A stretch of DNA of 64,000 nt from Actinomadura geliboluensis. Its GTDB lineage: Bacteria > Actinomycetota > Actinomycetes > Streptosporangiales > Streptosporangiaceae. Shown here piece by piece: positions 49,909 through 59,258 of this stretch. The first letter of the stretch is position 1. The number at the start of each line of letters is the position of its first letter. The notes under the pieces were generated by a model. That model had not been told where the DNA came from. It ran no database searches and saw only the letters and a program-made list of their open reading frames with translations. The stretch lies in the NCBI RefSeq assembly GCF_005889745.1, contig NZ_VCKZ01000006.1:1-64000 (forward strand), given 5' to 3'. The translations under genes were made by a program, and so were the position numbers.

Positions 49909-51126
49909 TCAGGTCTGCCGGATCGCCTCCAGCGCGTCCTGCCGGCCGCCCCAGCCGTACCATTCGAGGAGCAGGACGGTGGCGTCGTCGTCCAGCCGTC
50001 CCGCGTGGTGCGTCAGGATGCTGTGGATCAGGCGCCGCAGCGTCTCGGGCGCCGCCAGCCCGTCGGCCTCCCGCTTGATCACGAAGTCGACGAAGCGGAC
50101 CAGCCCGAACTCCCGCTTGCCCGGGTCGCGGGCCTCCACGATGCCGTCGGTGTAGAGCAGGATGCGGTCGCCCGGTTCGAGCTGCTCGGAGCACCGCGCG
50201 GGCTCGACGCCGAGGCCGGTGCCGAGCGGCGTGCCGGGGCGGCATTCGAGCGAGGTCACCCAGCGCCCCTTGCGGATGATGACCGGCGGAGGATGGCCGT
50301 AGGACGCCCAGGAGAACACGCCGGACCGCAGGTCGAGCTCAGCCAGCACGGCGGTCACGAAGCGTCCGCTGCTGTCCTGCTCGGCCAGCACCTCCTCGAT
50401 CCCCCGCCCGACCCCGATGAGGTCGGCGCCCTGGAGCCGGTGCTTGCGGAACGCGGCGACGGCGAGGCTGGACGTCAGCCCGGCCGTGGTGTCGTGCCCC
50501 ATGGCGTCGAAGACCCCGAAGTGCACGGTCTCGCCCGCCAGCGCGTAGTCGAAGGTGTCGCCGCCGAGGTTGTAGGCGGGCTCCAGCGCCGCGCTGATCA
50601 CCACCTGGTCGTTGGCGAACGTCAGCGGCGGCAGCAGCCGCCACTGCATCTCCGCCGACACCGTCATCGGGCGCGTGCGCACCAGCCGGGAGAACGAGTC
50701 GCTGTAGGGGCCCTTGCTGACGATGATCAGCGCGACCATCCCGGCGAGGTACTCGGCGTCGTCGCGGGCCTGCGGATCGTCCCGGCGGATGGTGGTCCGG
50801 ACCACCCCGAGGCGCTCGGAGCCGTCGAGGACCGGCAGCCAGTACTGGCAGGTCCCGTCGCCGAAGGTCTGCCCGACCACCGGCGCCATGGTCTGGAACG
50901 CCCGGCCCGCGACGGTGCCCGCGATCTTCAGTTCCGGGATCTCGTCGCCGGGGTCGCGGCCGGCGTCCGGGCCCTTGCCTGTCAGCAGCCGCAGGACGTT
51001 CTGCTGGAGGTCGGAGACATAGATCAGCACGTCGTGCAGGCCCACGCCGGCAGCGTGCCGGGCGGCCGCGCCTGGCAGCTGCTCCATGGACATCAGGTGG
51101 CTCTCCGCCACCAGCTCCCTCAGCAT
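49909..51126 (-). CDS. PP2C-type SpoIIE phosphatase with GAF-like sensor domain
   Basis: 405 residues, ATG at 51126. The N-terminal half (about 10-150) looks like a GAF-type sensor (HDVLIYVSDLQQNVLRLL, YWLPVLDGSERLGVVRTTI). The C-terminal half is a SpoIIE/PP2C phosphatase: ALEPAYNLGGDTFDYAL, HFGVFDAMGHDTTAGLTSSLAV, FSWASYGHPPPVII, GDRILLYTDGIVEARD and a final DDDATVLLLEWY, supplying the Asp ligands of the two-metal centre. Such proteins dephosphorylate anti-sigma-factor antagonists in partner-switching stress pathways. No kinase or antagonist gene is adjacent. Confidence 0.87.
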   Translation of the reverse strand: MLRELVAESHLMSMEQLPGAAARHAAGVGLHDVLIYVSDLQQNVLRLLTGKGPDAGRDPGDEIPELKIAGTVAGRAFQTMAPVVGQTFGDGTCQYWLPVLDGSERLGVVRTTIRRDDPQARDDAEYLAGMVALIIVSKGPYSDSFSRLVRTRPMTVSAEMQWRLLPPLTFANDQVVISAALEPAYNLGGDTFDYALAGETVHFGVFDAMGHDTTAGLTSSLAVAAFRKHRLQGADLIGVGRGIEEVLAEQDSSGRFVTAVLAELDLRSGVFSWASYGHPPPVIIRKGRWVTSLECRPGTPLGTGLGVEPARCSEQLEPGDRILLYTDGIVEARDPGKREFGLVRFVDFVIKREADGLAAPETLRRLIHSILTHHAGRLDDDATVLLLEWYGWGGRQDALEAIRQT

Positions 51127-51174
51127 CGGCTCACCGTCCTCCGGGGCCCCCTCGTCCGTGCGGTTCCGGGGTAC

Positions 51175-51678
51175 CTACCCGCCCTCGGCCGCACCATGAG
51201 AGCCCTCCCCGCCGGGGCGCCGGTCCGAGGCGGGCCAGACGTAGGGCAGGTCGTCCGGCACCCCGGGGAACGCCGGCCCGTAGAAGGCGGGGTCCTTGCG
51301 GACGAGCGCCGAGCGGTGGCTCAGATGGAACGCGGGGTCGCCCAGCCAGGGCGGCAGCTCCCCCGCGGCGGCGAGCCGCCGCTGGGCGCGCGGCTCCCGC
51401 ACGCCCCGCGCGCCGGCGAGGTCGGCCGCCAGCGTCGCGGCGCAGGTGTCGGCGTGGCCGAGGTCGCACCACCGGGCGCACATCTCCAGGCCGTACCGGA
51501 CGAGCGCCTCCTCGTAGCCCGTCCACATCAGCGCGGCCGGGTGGTGCCGCCAGCCGTAGCCGGGCACCGTGAGCGCGCGCAGCACCTGGATCGTCTCGAC
51601 GCGCTGCTTGCCGAGCCGCCGCCGGTCCAGCACCCGGGCCGTGGCGGCGAAGTCCGCGTACGGCAGAAAGGTCTGCAC
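51175..51678 (-). CDS. MSMEG_6728-like family protein
   Basis: 167 residues, GTG at 51678 after AGGGGGCGG. The sequence MQTFLPYADFAATARVLDRR then LGKQRVETIQVLRAL and GWRHHPAALMWTGYEEALVRYG is the signature of the MSMEG_6728 family, distantly similar to pyrimidine-dimer excision (Pyr_excise) proteins. HPAALMWTG and a C-terminal LSHRSALVRKDPAFYGPAF are also family-typical. The activity has not been shown to my knowledge. It stands between the phosphatase and the oxygenase cluster. Confidence 0.75.
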   Translation of the reverse strand: MQTFLPYADFAATARVLDRRRLGKQRVETIQVLRALTVPGYGWRHHPAALMWTGYEEALVRYGLEMCARWCDLGHADTCAATLAADLAGARGVREPRAQRRLAAAGELPPWLGDPAFHLSHRSALVRKDPAFYGPAFPGVPDDLPYVWPASDRRPGGEGSHGAAEGG

Positions 51679-51918
51679 GACCGCCCCCTGTCACTCCCCC
51701 GTGCCCCGGTCCTACCCGCCGCGAGGCGCCGGCGTGCACGGCGGGTGAGATGGGACACACCCGCCGCCGCGGCGGCGCGCGCGCCGGAACGTTCGAAGGC
51801 ACAGGTCACGGGCCGGGCTTATCGATTTCTGACAAACGGGCCCGGAAAGGCGGGCCATGAATTCCCGGAAGGACTGTGCTAAAACCCGTCATGGGTTCGG
51901 CGACGCGGAAGGAACGTC

Positions 51919-52782
51919 ATGGGCGCGGCGGAGTCTCTCGCACAGGTGGCCGACACGGAACGCTATCCGCTGGCCGAGCCGGACGGCGCCGGCTGGGCCG
52001 CCGCCGTTTCCCGCACCCGCGCCGAACTGGCGAAAAGCGGGTGCTGCGTGCTGCCCGACTTCATTCGCCCCGCATTGCGGGAGGCACTGCGCACGGAATG
52101 CGCGAAGATCGCGCCGTCCGCGCATTATGACGTCGAAACGGTGAACGCCTACAACATCGACATCGGCGCCCCTTTGCCGGACGATCATCCGGGCCGCATC
52201 ACCGTCGAGCGGGGCAACGCGTTCGTCGCGCGCGACCGCGTCCCGGCGGACGCGCTCATCCACCGGTTCTACACGAACGGGCTGTTCCAGCGGTTCGTGG
52301 CGAGCTGCTTCGGGCTGCCGCGGGTGCACGAGCTGGCCGACCCGCTGTCCGGGCTGGTCCTCAACGTGGTCGGCCCCGGGATGGAGCACCCCTGGCACTT
52401 CGACACCAACGAGTTCACCGTCAGCCTGCTCACGCAGGAACCCGAGGACGGGGGCGTCTTCGAGTACTGCCCGAACATCCGGACGGCGGAGCGGGAGAAC
52501 TTCGCCGACGTCCGGGACGTGCTGACCGGCCGCGGCGACCGCCTGGTCCGCCGGCTGGCGCTGCGCCCCGGCGACCTGCAGCTGTTCAAGGGCCGGTACT
52601 CGCTGCACCGGGTGAGCACGGTCCGGGGGGACACGGCGCGGCACACGGCGATCTTCGCCTACAGCGAGCGCCCGGGGGTCATCGGCAGCGTCGCGCGCAC
52701 GAGGCAGCTCTTCGGCCGCGTCCTGCCCGAGCACCTGGCGGCGGAGGGGCGCGCCGTCCGGGTGGACCAGCTGCTCGACTAG
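51919..52782 (+). CDS. HalD/BesD-like Fe(II)/2-oxoglutarate oxygenase (HxD hydroxylase type)
   Basis: 287 residues, ATG at 51919 after GGAAGGAAC. The DSBH motif HPWHFDTNEFTVSLLTQEPE has H160-F-D162, and H230 in YSLHRVSTV completes the facial triad; R241 in ARHTAIFAYSERPG is the likely 2-oxoglutarate anchor. The family includes the amino-acid halogenases BesD/HalD, which have Gly in place of the Asp; the Asp here predicts hydroxylation instead. Known relatives act on free lysine and similar amino acids. The stop is followed 11 bp later by the methyltransferase start, whose AGGAGG overlaps the stop, so the two are coupled. Confidence 0.8.
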   Translation: MGAAESLAQVADTERYPLAEPDGAGWAAAVSRTRAELAKSGCCVLPDFIRPALREALRTECAKIAPSAHYDVETVNAYNIDIGAPLPDDHPGRITVERGNAFVARDRVPADALIHRFYTNGLFQRFVASCFGLPRVHELADPLSGLVLNVVGPGMEHPWHFDTNEFTVSLLTQEPEDGGVFEYCPNIRTAERENFADVRDVLTGRGDRLVRRLALRPGDLQLFKGRYSLHRVSTVRGDTARHTAIFAYSERPGVIGSVARTRQLFGRVLPEHLAAEGRAVRVDQLLD

Positions 52783-52793
52783 GAGGCCCGCCG

Positions 52794-53615
52794 TTGCGCG
52801 TCGACACGACCGGCAAGATCTCGCTCGACCACATCTACACGCGGCCCGATCCCCGCGCCTATTTCAGCACGCTCCGCGATCTCGACTACAACATCCCGGA
52901 ACTGGCCAAACCGCATTTCGAGCGGCTCATCGCCGAATACCGGGAGGCGCGCGGCGTTCCGGTCCCGACCGTCCTGGACATCGGCTGCTCCTACGGAATC
53001 AACGCGGCCCTGGTGAAACACGGCGCGACCATGGCCGAGCTGTACGATCGCTATAGCGGCCGCGACGCCCACCGGTGGACGCGCGCCGCGCTGCTGGCCC
53101 GCGACCGGGAGCTGGTCGATTCCGGTGCACCACCGAAACGCGTCCGGTTCCTCGGTCTCGACGCCTCCGACGGCGCCCTCGGCTACGCGCTGGACGCCGG
53201 CTTCCTGGACGGCGCCGTCCACGCCGACCTGGAGGACGGCGAGCCGACCGGCGAGCAGCGGGCCCGGCTCGCGGCGGCCGACCTGGTCATCTCCACCGGC
53301 TGCCTCGGCTACGTCACCGAGCGCACCATCGCGCGGATCGTCGCCGCCGCCGGGGAGCGCGCCGGCGGGCGGCTGCCGTGGATGGCGCATTTCGTCCTGC
53401 GCATGTTCCCGTTCGACCCGATCGCCGACACCCTCGCCGCCGCCGGGTACGAGACCGTCCGGCGCGACGGCCTGTTCCGGCAGCGGCGGTTCGCGACGCG
53501 CGAGGAGCAGGCGTCCGTCCTGGAGCGGCTCGCCGAGGTCGGCGTCGACCCGGGCGGGCTGGAGACCGACGGCTGGTTCTACGCGCAGCTCTACATCTCC
53601 AAGCCGCGCGGCTGA
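52794..53615 (+). CDS. Class I SAM-dependent methyltransferase
   Basis: 273 residues from a TTG at 52794, with AGGAGG seven bases upstream. The N-terminus MRVDTTGKISLDHIYTRPDP then RAYFSTLRDLDYNIPE precedes the SAM motif I VLDIGCSYGINAALV (about 60-74). KRVRFLGLDASDGALGYAL is motif II, and DLVISTGCLGYVTERTI motif IV. The C-terminal RQRRFATREEQASVLERL and DGWFYAQLYISKP are typical of a small actinomycete group placed next to HalD-like oxygenases. N-methylation of an amino acid to a betaine would fit the downstream carnitine acyltransferase homologue; this is inference. Confidence 0.82.
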   Translation: MRVDTTGKISLDHIYTRPDPRAYFSTLRDLDYNIPELAKPHFERLIAEYREARGVPVPTVLDIGCSYGINAALVKHGATMAELYDRYSGRDAHRWTRAALLARDRELVDSGAPPKRVRFLGLDASDGALGYALDAGFLDGAVHADLEDGEPTGEQRARLAAADLVISTGCLGYVTERTIARIVAAAGERAGGRLPWMAHFVLRMFPFDPIADTLAAAGYETVRRDGLFRQRRFATREEQASVLERLAEVGVDPGGLETDGWFYAQLYISKPRG

Positions 53616-53630
53616 GGCATCGGGCCGCGG

Positions 53631-53702
53631 CTCCGGTAAACACGGCAACTCCGGTACACACGGCCACTCCGGTACACACGGCAACTCCGGTACACACAGC
53701 AG
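53631..53702 (+). repeat. Four tandem 18-bp repeats before the acyltransferase gene
   Basis: CTCCGGTACACACGGCAA and three near-identical copies fill the space between the methyltransferase stop and the acyltransferase ribosome site. The unit does not encode a convincing peptide. Spacing and lack of spacers exclude CRISPR. Likely a slippage-prone leader that could alter the mRNA 5' region. Confidence 0.9.
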
Positions 53703-53711
53703 AGGAACGAA

Positions 53712-55505
53712 GTGAACGCCAGCGAAGAACTCTCGTCCCGCACCTTCGGCAACGAGGCGGGGCTGCCGCGCGTGCCGCTGCCCACGCTCGACGCGACCTG
53801 CGAGCGGTTCATGGAGTGGTGCGGGCCGCTGCTGACCGAGGACGAGCGGGCCCGGACGGAGTCGGCGCTGGCCGCGTTCGTCCGGCCCGGCGGCCCCGGC
53901 CGGACGCTGCACGCCGCGCTCGAGCGCTACGACGCCGCCGAGGGGGTGCACAGCTGGCTCGACACGTTCTGGCCGTACCGCTACCTCGGCCGCCGCGACC
54001 GGATCGCGCTGAACGCCAACTTCTTCTTCCTGTTCAAGGAGTCGCCGGAGGGGCAGGCCGACCGCGCGGCCGGGCTGATCGCCGGGGCGCTCGACTACAA
54101 GCTGCGGCTGGACGCCGAGCGCATCCCGCCGGTCGTGCAGCGCGGCCGCCCGCTGTCGATGGTGCAGAACCGGTTCCTGTTCTCCACGACCCGCATCCCC
54201 GGCGCCGAGCAGGACACCGTCCGCGCGCCCTACACCGACGCGTGGCCGGGGCCGTCCGACGCCCGCCACATCGTGGTGTTCTTCCGCGGCACCATGTTCC
54301 GGATGGACGTCCTCGGCCCGGACGGCCGCCCGCACACCCTCGACGAGCTGCGGGCCGGGCTCGGCACGATCCTGAAGGCGGAGGCGGCGGAGGAGCCGTC
54401 CGCCGGGCACCTCACCACCAAGGCCCGCGCCGAGTGGGCGGCGAGCCGCGACGCGCTGCTGGCGCTCGGCAACGACAAGGCCCTGGACGAGGTCGAGACG
54501 GCGCTGTTCTGCGTCTGCCTGGAGGACTTCGCCCCCGCGAACACCCTCGACGCCTGCGACCACCTGCTCCACGGTGACAGCGGCAACCGCTGGTTCGACA
54601 AGGCGGTGTCGTTCGTCGTGTTCGGCGACGGCACCGCGGGCATCAACGTCGAGCACTGCGGGCTGGACGGCACCACGGTCCTCAGCTTCGTGGACGAGCT
54701 GCTCGGCGCGCCGCCCGCGGAGCTGTCCCGGCGGTCGGGCGCCGCCGCGCAGGGCCTGCCCGCGATCGAGCCGATCCGGTTCGCGCTGGACGAGGACCTG
54801 CGGCGCGACATCGAGGAGGCGGCGGCCTCCTTCGCCGGCTACGCCGCCGCGACCGCCACGACCGCCGTCTCGTTCGACGACTTCGGCTCCGCCGAGGCCA
54901 AACGGCTGAAGACGTCGCCGGACGCGTTCGTCCAGCTGGCCTACCAGCTCGCCCACCGGCGCGCGAAGGGCCTCACCGGCACCACCTACGAGTCGATCGC
55001 GACCCGCCAGTACCGGCACGGCCGCACCGAGGCGATGCGGGTCGTCACCCCCGAGGTGCTGCGCTTCGTCGCGGCCATGGACGACCCCGCGGCCGACCGG
55101 GAGGCGCGCCGGAACGCGTTCCGCGCCGCCGCCGAGGCGCACGTGCGCCGCGCGAAGGAGTGCCAGGCCGGGCAGGCGCCCGAGCAGCACCTGTGGGAGC
55201 TGCAGCTGATCGCCAAGCGGCGCGGCGCCGAACTCGGCGTCACCGGGCCGCTCCCGCTGTTCGACACGCCGGGCTGGATCAAGATGCGGGACGACTACCT
55301 CTCCACCAGCTCCGCGCCGTCGGTCAACATCCGGTACTTCGGGTTCGGGTCGACCAGCGAGCAGTGCATCGGCGTCGCCTACGTCCTGCTGCCGGACCGC
55401 TTCAACCTGTACCTGAGCACGCCGCAGCCCGTCGCGGACGCCATGTACGCGTTCGCGGACCGGCTGCGCGAGGCCGTCCAGGAGCTGCGCGACCTGCTCT
55501 CCTGA
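53712..55505 (+). CDS. Choline/carnitine O-acyltransferase homologue
   Basis: 597 residues, GTG at 53712 after AGAGGAAC. The fold hallmarks are all there: N-terminal LPRVPLPTLDATCERFMEWC; SFVVFGDGTAGINVEHCGLDGTTV with the catalytic His315; YRHGRTEAMR, the acyl-acceptor loop; and SSAPSVNIRYFGFGSTSEQCIGVAYVL, corresponding to the STS and carboxylate-binding strand. Length matches eukaryotic carnitine/choline acetyltransferases, rare in bacteria. These enzymes move acyl groups between CoA and the hydroxyl of a trimethylammonium alcohol. With the upstream hydroxylase and methyltransferase it suggests biosynthesis of an O-acylated hydroxy-betaine. Confidence 0.85.
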   Translation: MNASEELSSRTFGNEAGLPRVPLPTLDATCERFMEWCGPLLTEDERARTESALAAFVRPGGPGRTLHAALERYDAAEGVHSWLDTFWPYRYLGRRDRIALNANFFFLFKESPEGQADRAAGLIAGALDYKLRLDAERIPPVVQRGRPLSMVQNRFLFSTTRIPGAEQDTVRAPYTDAWPGPSDARHIVVFFRGTMFRMDVLGPDGRPHTLDELRAGLGTILKAEAAEEPSAGHLTTKARAEWAASRDALLALGNDKALDEVETALFCVCLEDFAPANTLDACDHLLHGDSGNRWFDKAVSFVVFGDGTAGINVEHCGLDGTTVLSFVDELLGAPPAELSRRSGAAAQGLPAIEPIRFALDEDLRRDIEEAAASFAGYAAATATTAVSFDDFGSAEAKRLKTSPDAFVQLAYQLAHRRAKGLTGTTYESIATRQYRHGRTEAMRVVTPEVLRFVAAMDDPAADREARRNAFRAAAEAHVRRAKECQAGQAPEQHLWELQLIAKRRGAELGVTGPLPLFDTPGWIKMRDDYLSTSSAPSVNIRYFGFGSTSEQCIGVAYVLLPDRFNLYLSTPQPVADAMYAFADRLREAVQELRDLLS

Positions 55506-55520
55506 TCGCGGCCCCGCGCC

Positions 55521-55564
55521 TATCGCGCCCCGCCTGATCGCGCCCTGCCCGATCGCGCCCCGCC
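55521..55564. repeat. Three tandem copies of a 14-15 bp unit
   Basis: TATCGCGCCCCGCC, TGATCGCGCCCTGCC and CGATCGCGCCCCGCC follow each other between the acyltransferase stop and the convergent ABM gene. Another short-period repeat at a gene end. Confidence 0.75.
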
Positions 55565-55571
55565 CGCCCGG

Positions 55572-56147
55572 TCAGCGGCCCGGCCGGGCGGGGCGGTGGA
55601 TCCGCCCGGCCGGGTACAGCCAGCGCCGCAGCAGCCGGCTGAGCGCGGGCATGATCACCACGGTGAGCAGCGGGATCACGATCACCGGGAACGTCAGCGC
55701 CTGCACCGGCACCGGCCACGACTTCGTCAGCGGGGTGGCGAACGCGTTCAGCAGCAGGCTGAGCGGATACACCGCGCAGAACGTCACGACGATCATCTTC
55801 GCCTTGGACGGCGCCGGCACCGACTCCCCGGGCAGGCTGAACCACGTCTCCAGCCCGGTGGTGTCCAGATGGTGCTCGTCGGCGATGCCGCGGACCCGGT
55901 CGATCCAGTCGGCCCGCTCCGGCGACCGCAGCCACCGGTCGAGCGAGTCCTGGTCGGCGAAGTTCACGACCGTGTAGTACCGGTGCCGCGCCCCCTCGGC
56001 GCGCAGCCAGGTGGCGCCCCGGTGGCCCGGATGCCCGGAGGCGACCCGGTGGAGGCCCTCCGCCCATTCCTCGAAGTCGCGCTCCCGGCCGGGCCTGACG
56101 TCCCAGGTGACCACGAGCGTGACGGGCTCGGTCTCCGCGTTACCCAT
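55572..56147 (-). CDS. ABM-domain (antibiotic biosynthesis monooxygenase-like) membrane protein
   Basis: 191 residues from the ATG at 56147; the frame continues upstream only as a shadow of the permease gene. Residues about 8-105 form an ABM domain (VTLVVTWDVRPGRERDFEEW, HPGHRGATWLRAEGARHRYYTV, FADQDSLDRWLRSPERADW), as in the 'antibiotic biosynthesis monooxygenase' proteins with a membrane tail. The C-terminus has two hydrophobic segments (MIVVTFCAVYPLSLLLNAFA and VQALTFPVIVIPLLTVVIMP). Function unknown; the ABM label does not prove oxygenase activity. Confidence 0.75.
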   Translation of the reverse strand: MGNAETEPVTLVVTWDVRPGRERDFEEWAEGLHRVASGHPGHRGATWLRAEGARHRYYTVVNFADQDSLDRWLRSPERADWIDRVRGIADEHHLDTTGLETWFSLPGESVPAPSKAKMIVVTFCAVYPLSLLLNAFATPLTKSWPVPVQALTFPVIVIPLLTVVIMPALSRLLRRWLYPAGRIHRPARPGR

Positions 56148-56218
56148 ACCGGAGATCTCACCCGTCCCGCTCCGTCCATGCCCGCCCCCGCCCGCTCGGG
56201 TGGGCGGCGGGCGCGGGC

Positions 56219-57427
56219 TCAGGTGGCGGCGAGCGCCTCGGTCGGGCTGAGCCGGGACGCCCGGACCGCCGGGTACAGCCCCGCCGCCGCGCCGATGACC
56301 AGCGTCGCCGCGACGCCGCCGAGCACCGCCCAGGCGGGGATCACCACCGGCCACCCCTGGTAGAGGGCGTAGCCGGCGGTCACCAGCGACCCGATCAGCG
56401 CGCCGCCGACCCCGCCGAGCGCCGACAGCAGCAGCGACTCGGCGAGGAACTGGGTGCGGATCTGGCCGCGGGTCGCGCCGAGGGAGCGGCGCAGCCCGAT
56501 CTCCGCGCGGCGCTCCAGCACCGAGATCACCATGGTGTTGGCGACCCCGACGCCGCCGACGAGCAGCGCGACCGCGCCGAGGCCGAGCAGCAGCCCGGTG
56601 AACGCCTCGCCCGCCGCCTGCCGCGCCGCGAGCGCGTCCGACGGCCGCGACACCTCCACCTCGTTCGGCGCCGCCGGGTTCGCGGTCGGGCCGAGCACGT
56701 CCCGGACGTCCTCGACGCGCGCGTCCGCCGACCGGGTGTAGATCGTCGTCGGATGCCCGTCGAAGCCGAGCACGCTCCGCGCGGCGGGCCAGCCGACCAG
56801 CGCCGCGGTGTCCAGCTCGGGGGCCAGCGCCACCGGCGCCAGGATCCCGATCACGGTGAACCGGTGGCCGCCGACGAGCACCTGCACGTCCGGGGACGCG
56901 TGCCCGATGCCGAGCCGCTCGGCCGCCTTCGCGCCGAGCACCACCGCGGGGAACTCGCCGGTCGCGGTGCTCAGCCACACGCCGCGGCTCAGCTCCGCGC
57001 CCGTCGCGGCGCGCAGGCCGGTCCGGGCCGCGTACGTCGCGATCCCGTTGGTCTCGGTCGCGGGCACCTTGCCGGACCGGTAGACCTTCGCCTCGTCCAG
57101 CAGCCCGATCGCCGACACGTCCCGGACCGGGGCGATGCGGGCCACCATCCGCTCCGACTCCAGCGGCAGCTGCGCCTTCTCCCCGGTGAGCGTGCTGCCC
57201 GGCGACACCGTCAGCAGGTTGGTGCCGAGCGCGGCGAGGGCCCGGTCCAGTTCCGCGCGGGACGAGGAGGACACGCCGACGACGGCGACCATCGCGGCGA
57301 TCCCGATCGCGATGCCGAGCGCGGACAGGAACGCCCGCATCGGACGCGTCCGCAGCCCCACCGCGCCGACCTTGACCACGTCGCCCGGCCACAGCCGCGC
57401 GGGCCGCAGCGTCCCGGCGGCCGTCAC
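56219..57427 (-). CDS. MacB-like ABC transporter permease
   Basis: 402 residues, GTG at 57427 overlapping the ATPase stop (GTGA). Four transmembrane segments in the MacB/FtsX layout: one near the N-terminus ([20 protein letters not shown]), a large extracytoplasmic domain (about 55-285; the MacB_PCD region), then three C-terminal helices around [41 protein letters not shown] and [43 protein letters not shown] is the cytoplasmic coupling loop. It forms a mechanotransmission exporter with the adjacent ATPase and adaptor. Confidence 0.88.
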   Translation of the reverse strand: MTAAGTLRPARLWPGDVVKVGAVGLRTRPMRAFLSALGIAIGIAAMVAVVGVSSSSRAELDRALAALGTNLLTVSPGSTLTGEKAQLPLESERMVARIAPVRDVSAIGLLDEAKVYRSGKVPATETNGIATYAARTGLRAATGAELSRGVWLSTATGEFPAVVLGAKAAERLGIGHASPDVQVLVGGHRFTVIGILAPVALAPELDTAALVGWPAARSVLGFDGHPTTIYTRSADARVEDVRDVLGPTANPAAPNEVEVSRPSDALAARQAAGEAFTGLLLGLGAVALLVGGVGVANTMVISVLERRAEIGLRRSLGATRGQIRTQFLAESLLLSALGGVGGALIGSLVTAGYALYQGWPVVIPAWAVLGGVAATLVIGAAAGLYPAVRASRLSPTEALAAT

Positions 57428-58134
57428 CGCGCCGCCTCGGGCAGGGCGGCCTCGGCGAGCGCGGAGTCGGCGAGGGCGGAGTCGGCGACGACGCGGCCGT
57501 CGCGCATCCGGACGCGGCGCGGCAGCCCGTCCGCGATCTCCCGGTCGTGCGTGATGATCACGACGGTGGTGCCGGCGGCGTGCAGCTCGCGCAGCAGCGC
57601 CATCACCCCGTCCCCGGACGCCGAGTCCAGCGCGCCGGTGGGCTCGTCGGCGAGCAGCAGCGCGGGCTCCCCCGCCACCGCCCGCGCGATCGCGACCCGC
57701 TGCCGCTCCCCGCCGGACAGCTCGTGCGGCTCGTGGTCCAGCCGGTGGCCGAGCCCGACCCGTTCCAGCGCCGCCGCGGCCCGCCGTCGCCGCGCCGCCG
57801 CGCGGAGCCCGGTGTAGAGCAGCCCGTCCGCGACGTTGTCGATCGCCCGCGTCCCCGCCGCCAGGTGGAAGTGCTGGAACACGAACCCGATGCGGGTCGC
57901 GCGGAGCGCCGACAGCTTCGCGTCGGTCAGCCGCCCCACGTCGTGCCCGTCGATGTGGACGCTGCCCGACGTCGGCCGGTCCAGCGTGCCGAGGACGTTC
58001 AGCATCGTCGACTTGCCCGACCCGGACGGCCCGACGATCGCGACGAGCTCGCCCGCGGCGATGCGCAGCGACACCCCGGCGAGCGCGTGCACGCCGCCCG
58101 GATACCGCTTCACCACGTCCCGCAGCGCGATCAT
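57424..58134 (-). CDS. MacB-type ABC transporter ATPase
   Basis: 236 residues from the ATG at 58134, overlapping the adaptor stop (ATGA). Walker [22 protein letters not shown]-loop FVFQHFHL, signature [19 protein letters not shown], Walker [17 protein letters not shown] and H-loop [12 protein letters not shown] are all intact. The extra C-terminal Ala-rich tail ([19 protein letters not shown]) derives from a short internal DNA repeat. It powers the permease encoded next. Confidence 0.9.
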   Translation of the reverse strand: MIALRDVVKRYPGGVHALAGVSLRIAAGELVAIVGPSGSGKSTMLNVLGTLDRPTSGSVHIDGHDVGRLTDAKLSALRATRIGFVFQHFHLAAGTRAIDNVADGLLYTGLRAAARRRRAAAALERVGLGHRLDHEPHELSGGERQRVAIARAVAGEPALLLADEPTGALDSASGDGVMALLRELHAAGTTVVIITHDREIADGLPRRVRMRDGRVVADSALADSALAEAALPEAAR

Positions 58135-59258
58135 TTCGGCACCCCCACGACGGTGCCCGCGGTGATCCCCGACCCGGAGATCTCGACCTTGCCGTCCGCG
58201 AACAGGCCCGTCTCGACCGGGACGTAGGAGGAGGCCGCGCCCTTGACGACCTCCACGCCGAAGCCGCCCTCGCTCAGCGCGACCAGCGCGGTCACCGGGA
58301 CGGTCAGCACGTCCTCGCGCCTGCCCGCGGTGAACGTGACGTCGACCGAGGCGAGCGCGTACCGCGCGGCGGCCTTCTTCGCCTTCGCCGTGTCGAGCCA
58401 GATCGTCACCTCCACCTTCGTCGTCGGGTCCTGGCCCTGCTCGCCCGGCTCGATCACGGTCGTGACCTCGTCGATCTCCGCGGTGACGGTCTCGTTCTCC
58501 GGCAGCGTCACGGTGACCTTCGCGCCCTTCCTCGCCATGCGCTGGTCGGCGGTGTCCAGCTCGACCGTCACGGCCTGGCCGGTGCCCGTGCGGGTGAGCA
58601 CCTTCTTGCCGGGTGCCACCGGTTCGCCCGCGCTCGCCTGGACGCTGTCGACCCGGACCGGCCCGTCCGCGAACGCGACGCGGCCGAGCTCGACCGTCCC
58701 GGTCTCCGCGACGCCGATGTCCTCCTGCCATTCCCGGACGGCGTCGGCGGTGTCGGAGGTGTACTCGTCGTCCACGGTGAAGCCGCCGTAGCCGAGCGCG
58801 CTGAGGTTCTTCTCGAACCGCTTCACGTCCGCCCCCTCGGTGCCGACCTCCAGCGGCCGGTAGGACGGCCTGGACCCGTACATCAGCACGACCGGGTCGC
58901 CGTCCACCTCGTACAGCTCGTGGCCGCGGGTGATCTCGGCGCCGCTCTCGGGGAGCTTCGTCAGCGTGCCCCGCAGCTGGCTCGTCACGACGGACGCCGG
59001 GCCGTAGCCGAGCCGCCCGTCCTCGGTCTGGGCGTCGTTGAGCGTCTGCCGCGCGACCTTCGCGGTGGCGGGCGGCAGCGCCGGATCCGGTCCGCCGCCG
59101 GATTCGCCGCCGCCCAGCGCCGCCGCGGTCGCCACCCCGCCGCCGGCCGCGACCAGCGCGGCGACCCCGAGGACGAGCAGCGGCCGGGGCCGGCGGCGGG
59201 CCCGCGCCCGCCGCTCCTCCCGCGCCGGGGCGCTCTCGTCCACGGCCGTCCCGCCCAT
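58131..59258 (-). CDS. MacA/HlyD-type adaptor with peptidoglycan-binding module
   Basis: 375 residues, ATG at 59258 sharing one base with the lipoprotein stop (TGATG). It has a single N-terminal membrane segment after an Arg-rich start ([20 protein letters not shown]). Residues about 120-190 are a PG_binding_1-like module ([20 protein letters not shown], then [24 protein letters not shown]). The rest is beta-rich barrel typical of HlyD/MacA adaptors ([28 protein letters not shown]). In Gram-positives such adaptors link the MacB-like exporter to the cell wall. Confidence 0.85.
   Translation of the reverse strand: MGGTAVDESAPAREERRARARRRPRPLLVLGVAALVAAGGGVATAAALGGGESGGGPDPALPPATAKVARQTLNDAQTEDGRLGYGPASVVTSQLRGTLTKLPESGAEITRGHELYEVDGDPVVLMYGSRPSYRPLEVGTEGADVKRFEKNLSALGYGGFTVDDEYTSDTADAVREWQEDIGVAETGTVELGRVAFADGPVRVDSVQASAGEPVAPGKKVLTRTGTGQAVTVELDTADQRMARKGAKVTVTLPENETVTAEIDEVTTVIEPGEQGQDPTTKVEVTIWLDTAKAKKAAARYALASVDVTFTAGRREDVLTVPVTALVALSEGGFGVEVVKGAASSYVPVETGLFADGKVEISGSGITAGTVVGVPK

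Noticed and set aside
51919-52782. Amino-acid halogenase
   Set aside because: Halogenases of the BesD/HalD group need Gly or Ala at the Asp position of the triad to bind chloride; this protein has Asp162.
53631-53702. Possible CRISPR array
   Set aside because: The 18-bp units are directly adjacent with no unique spacers and no cas genes are nearby.
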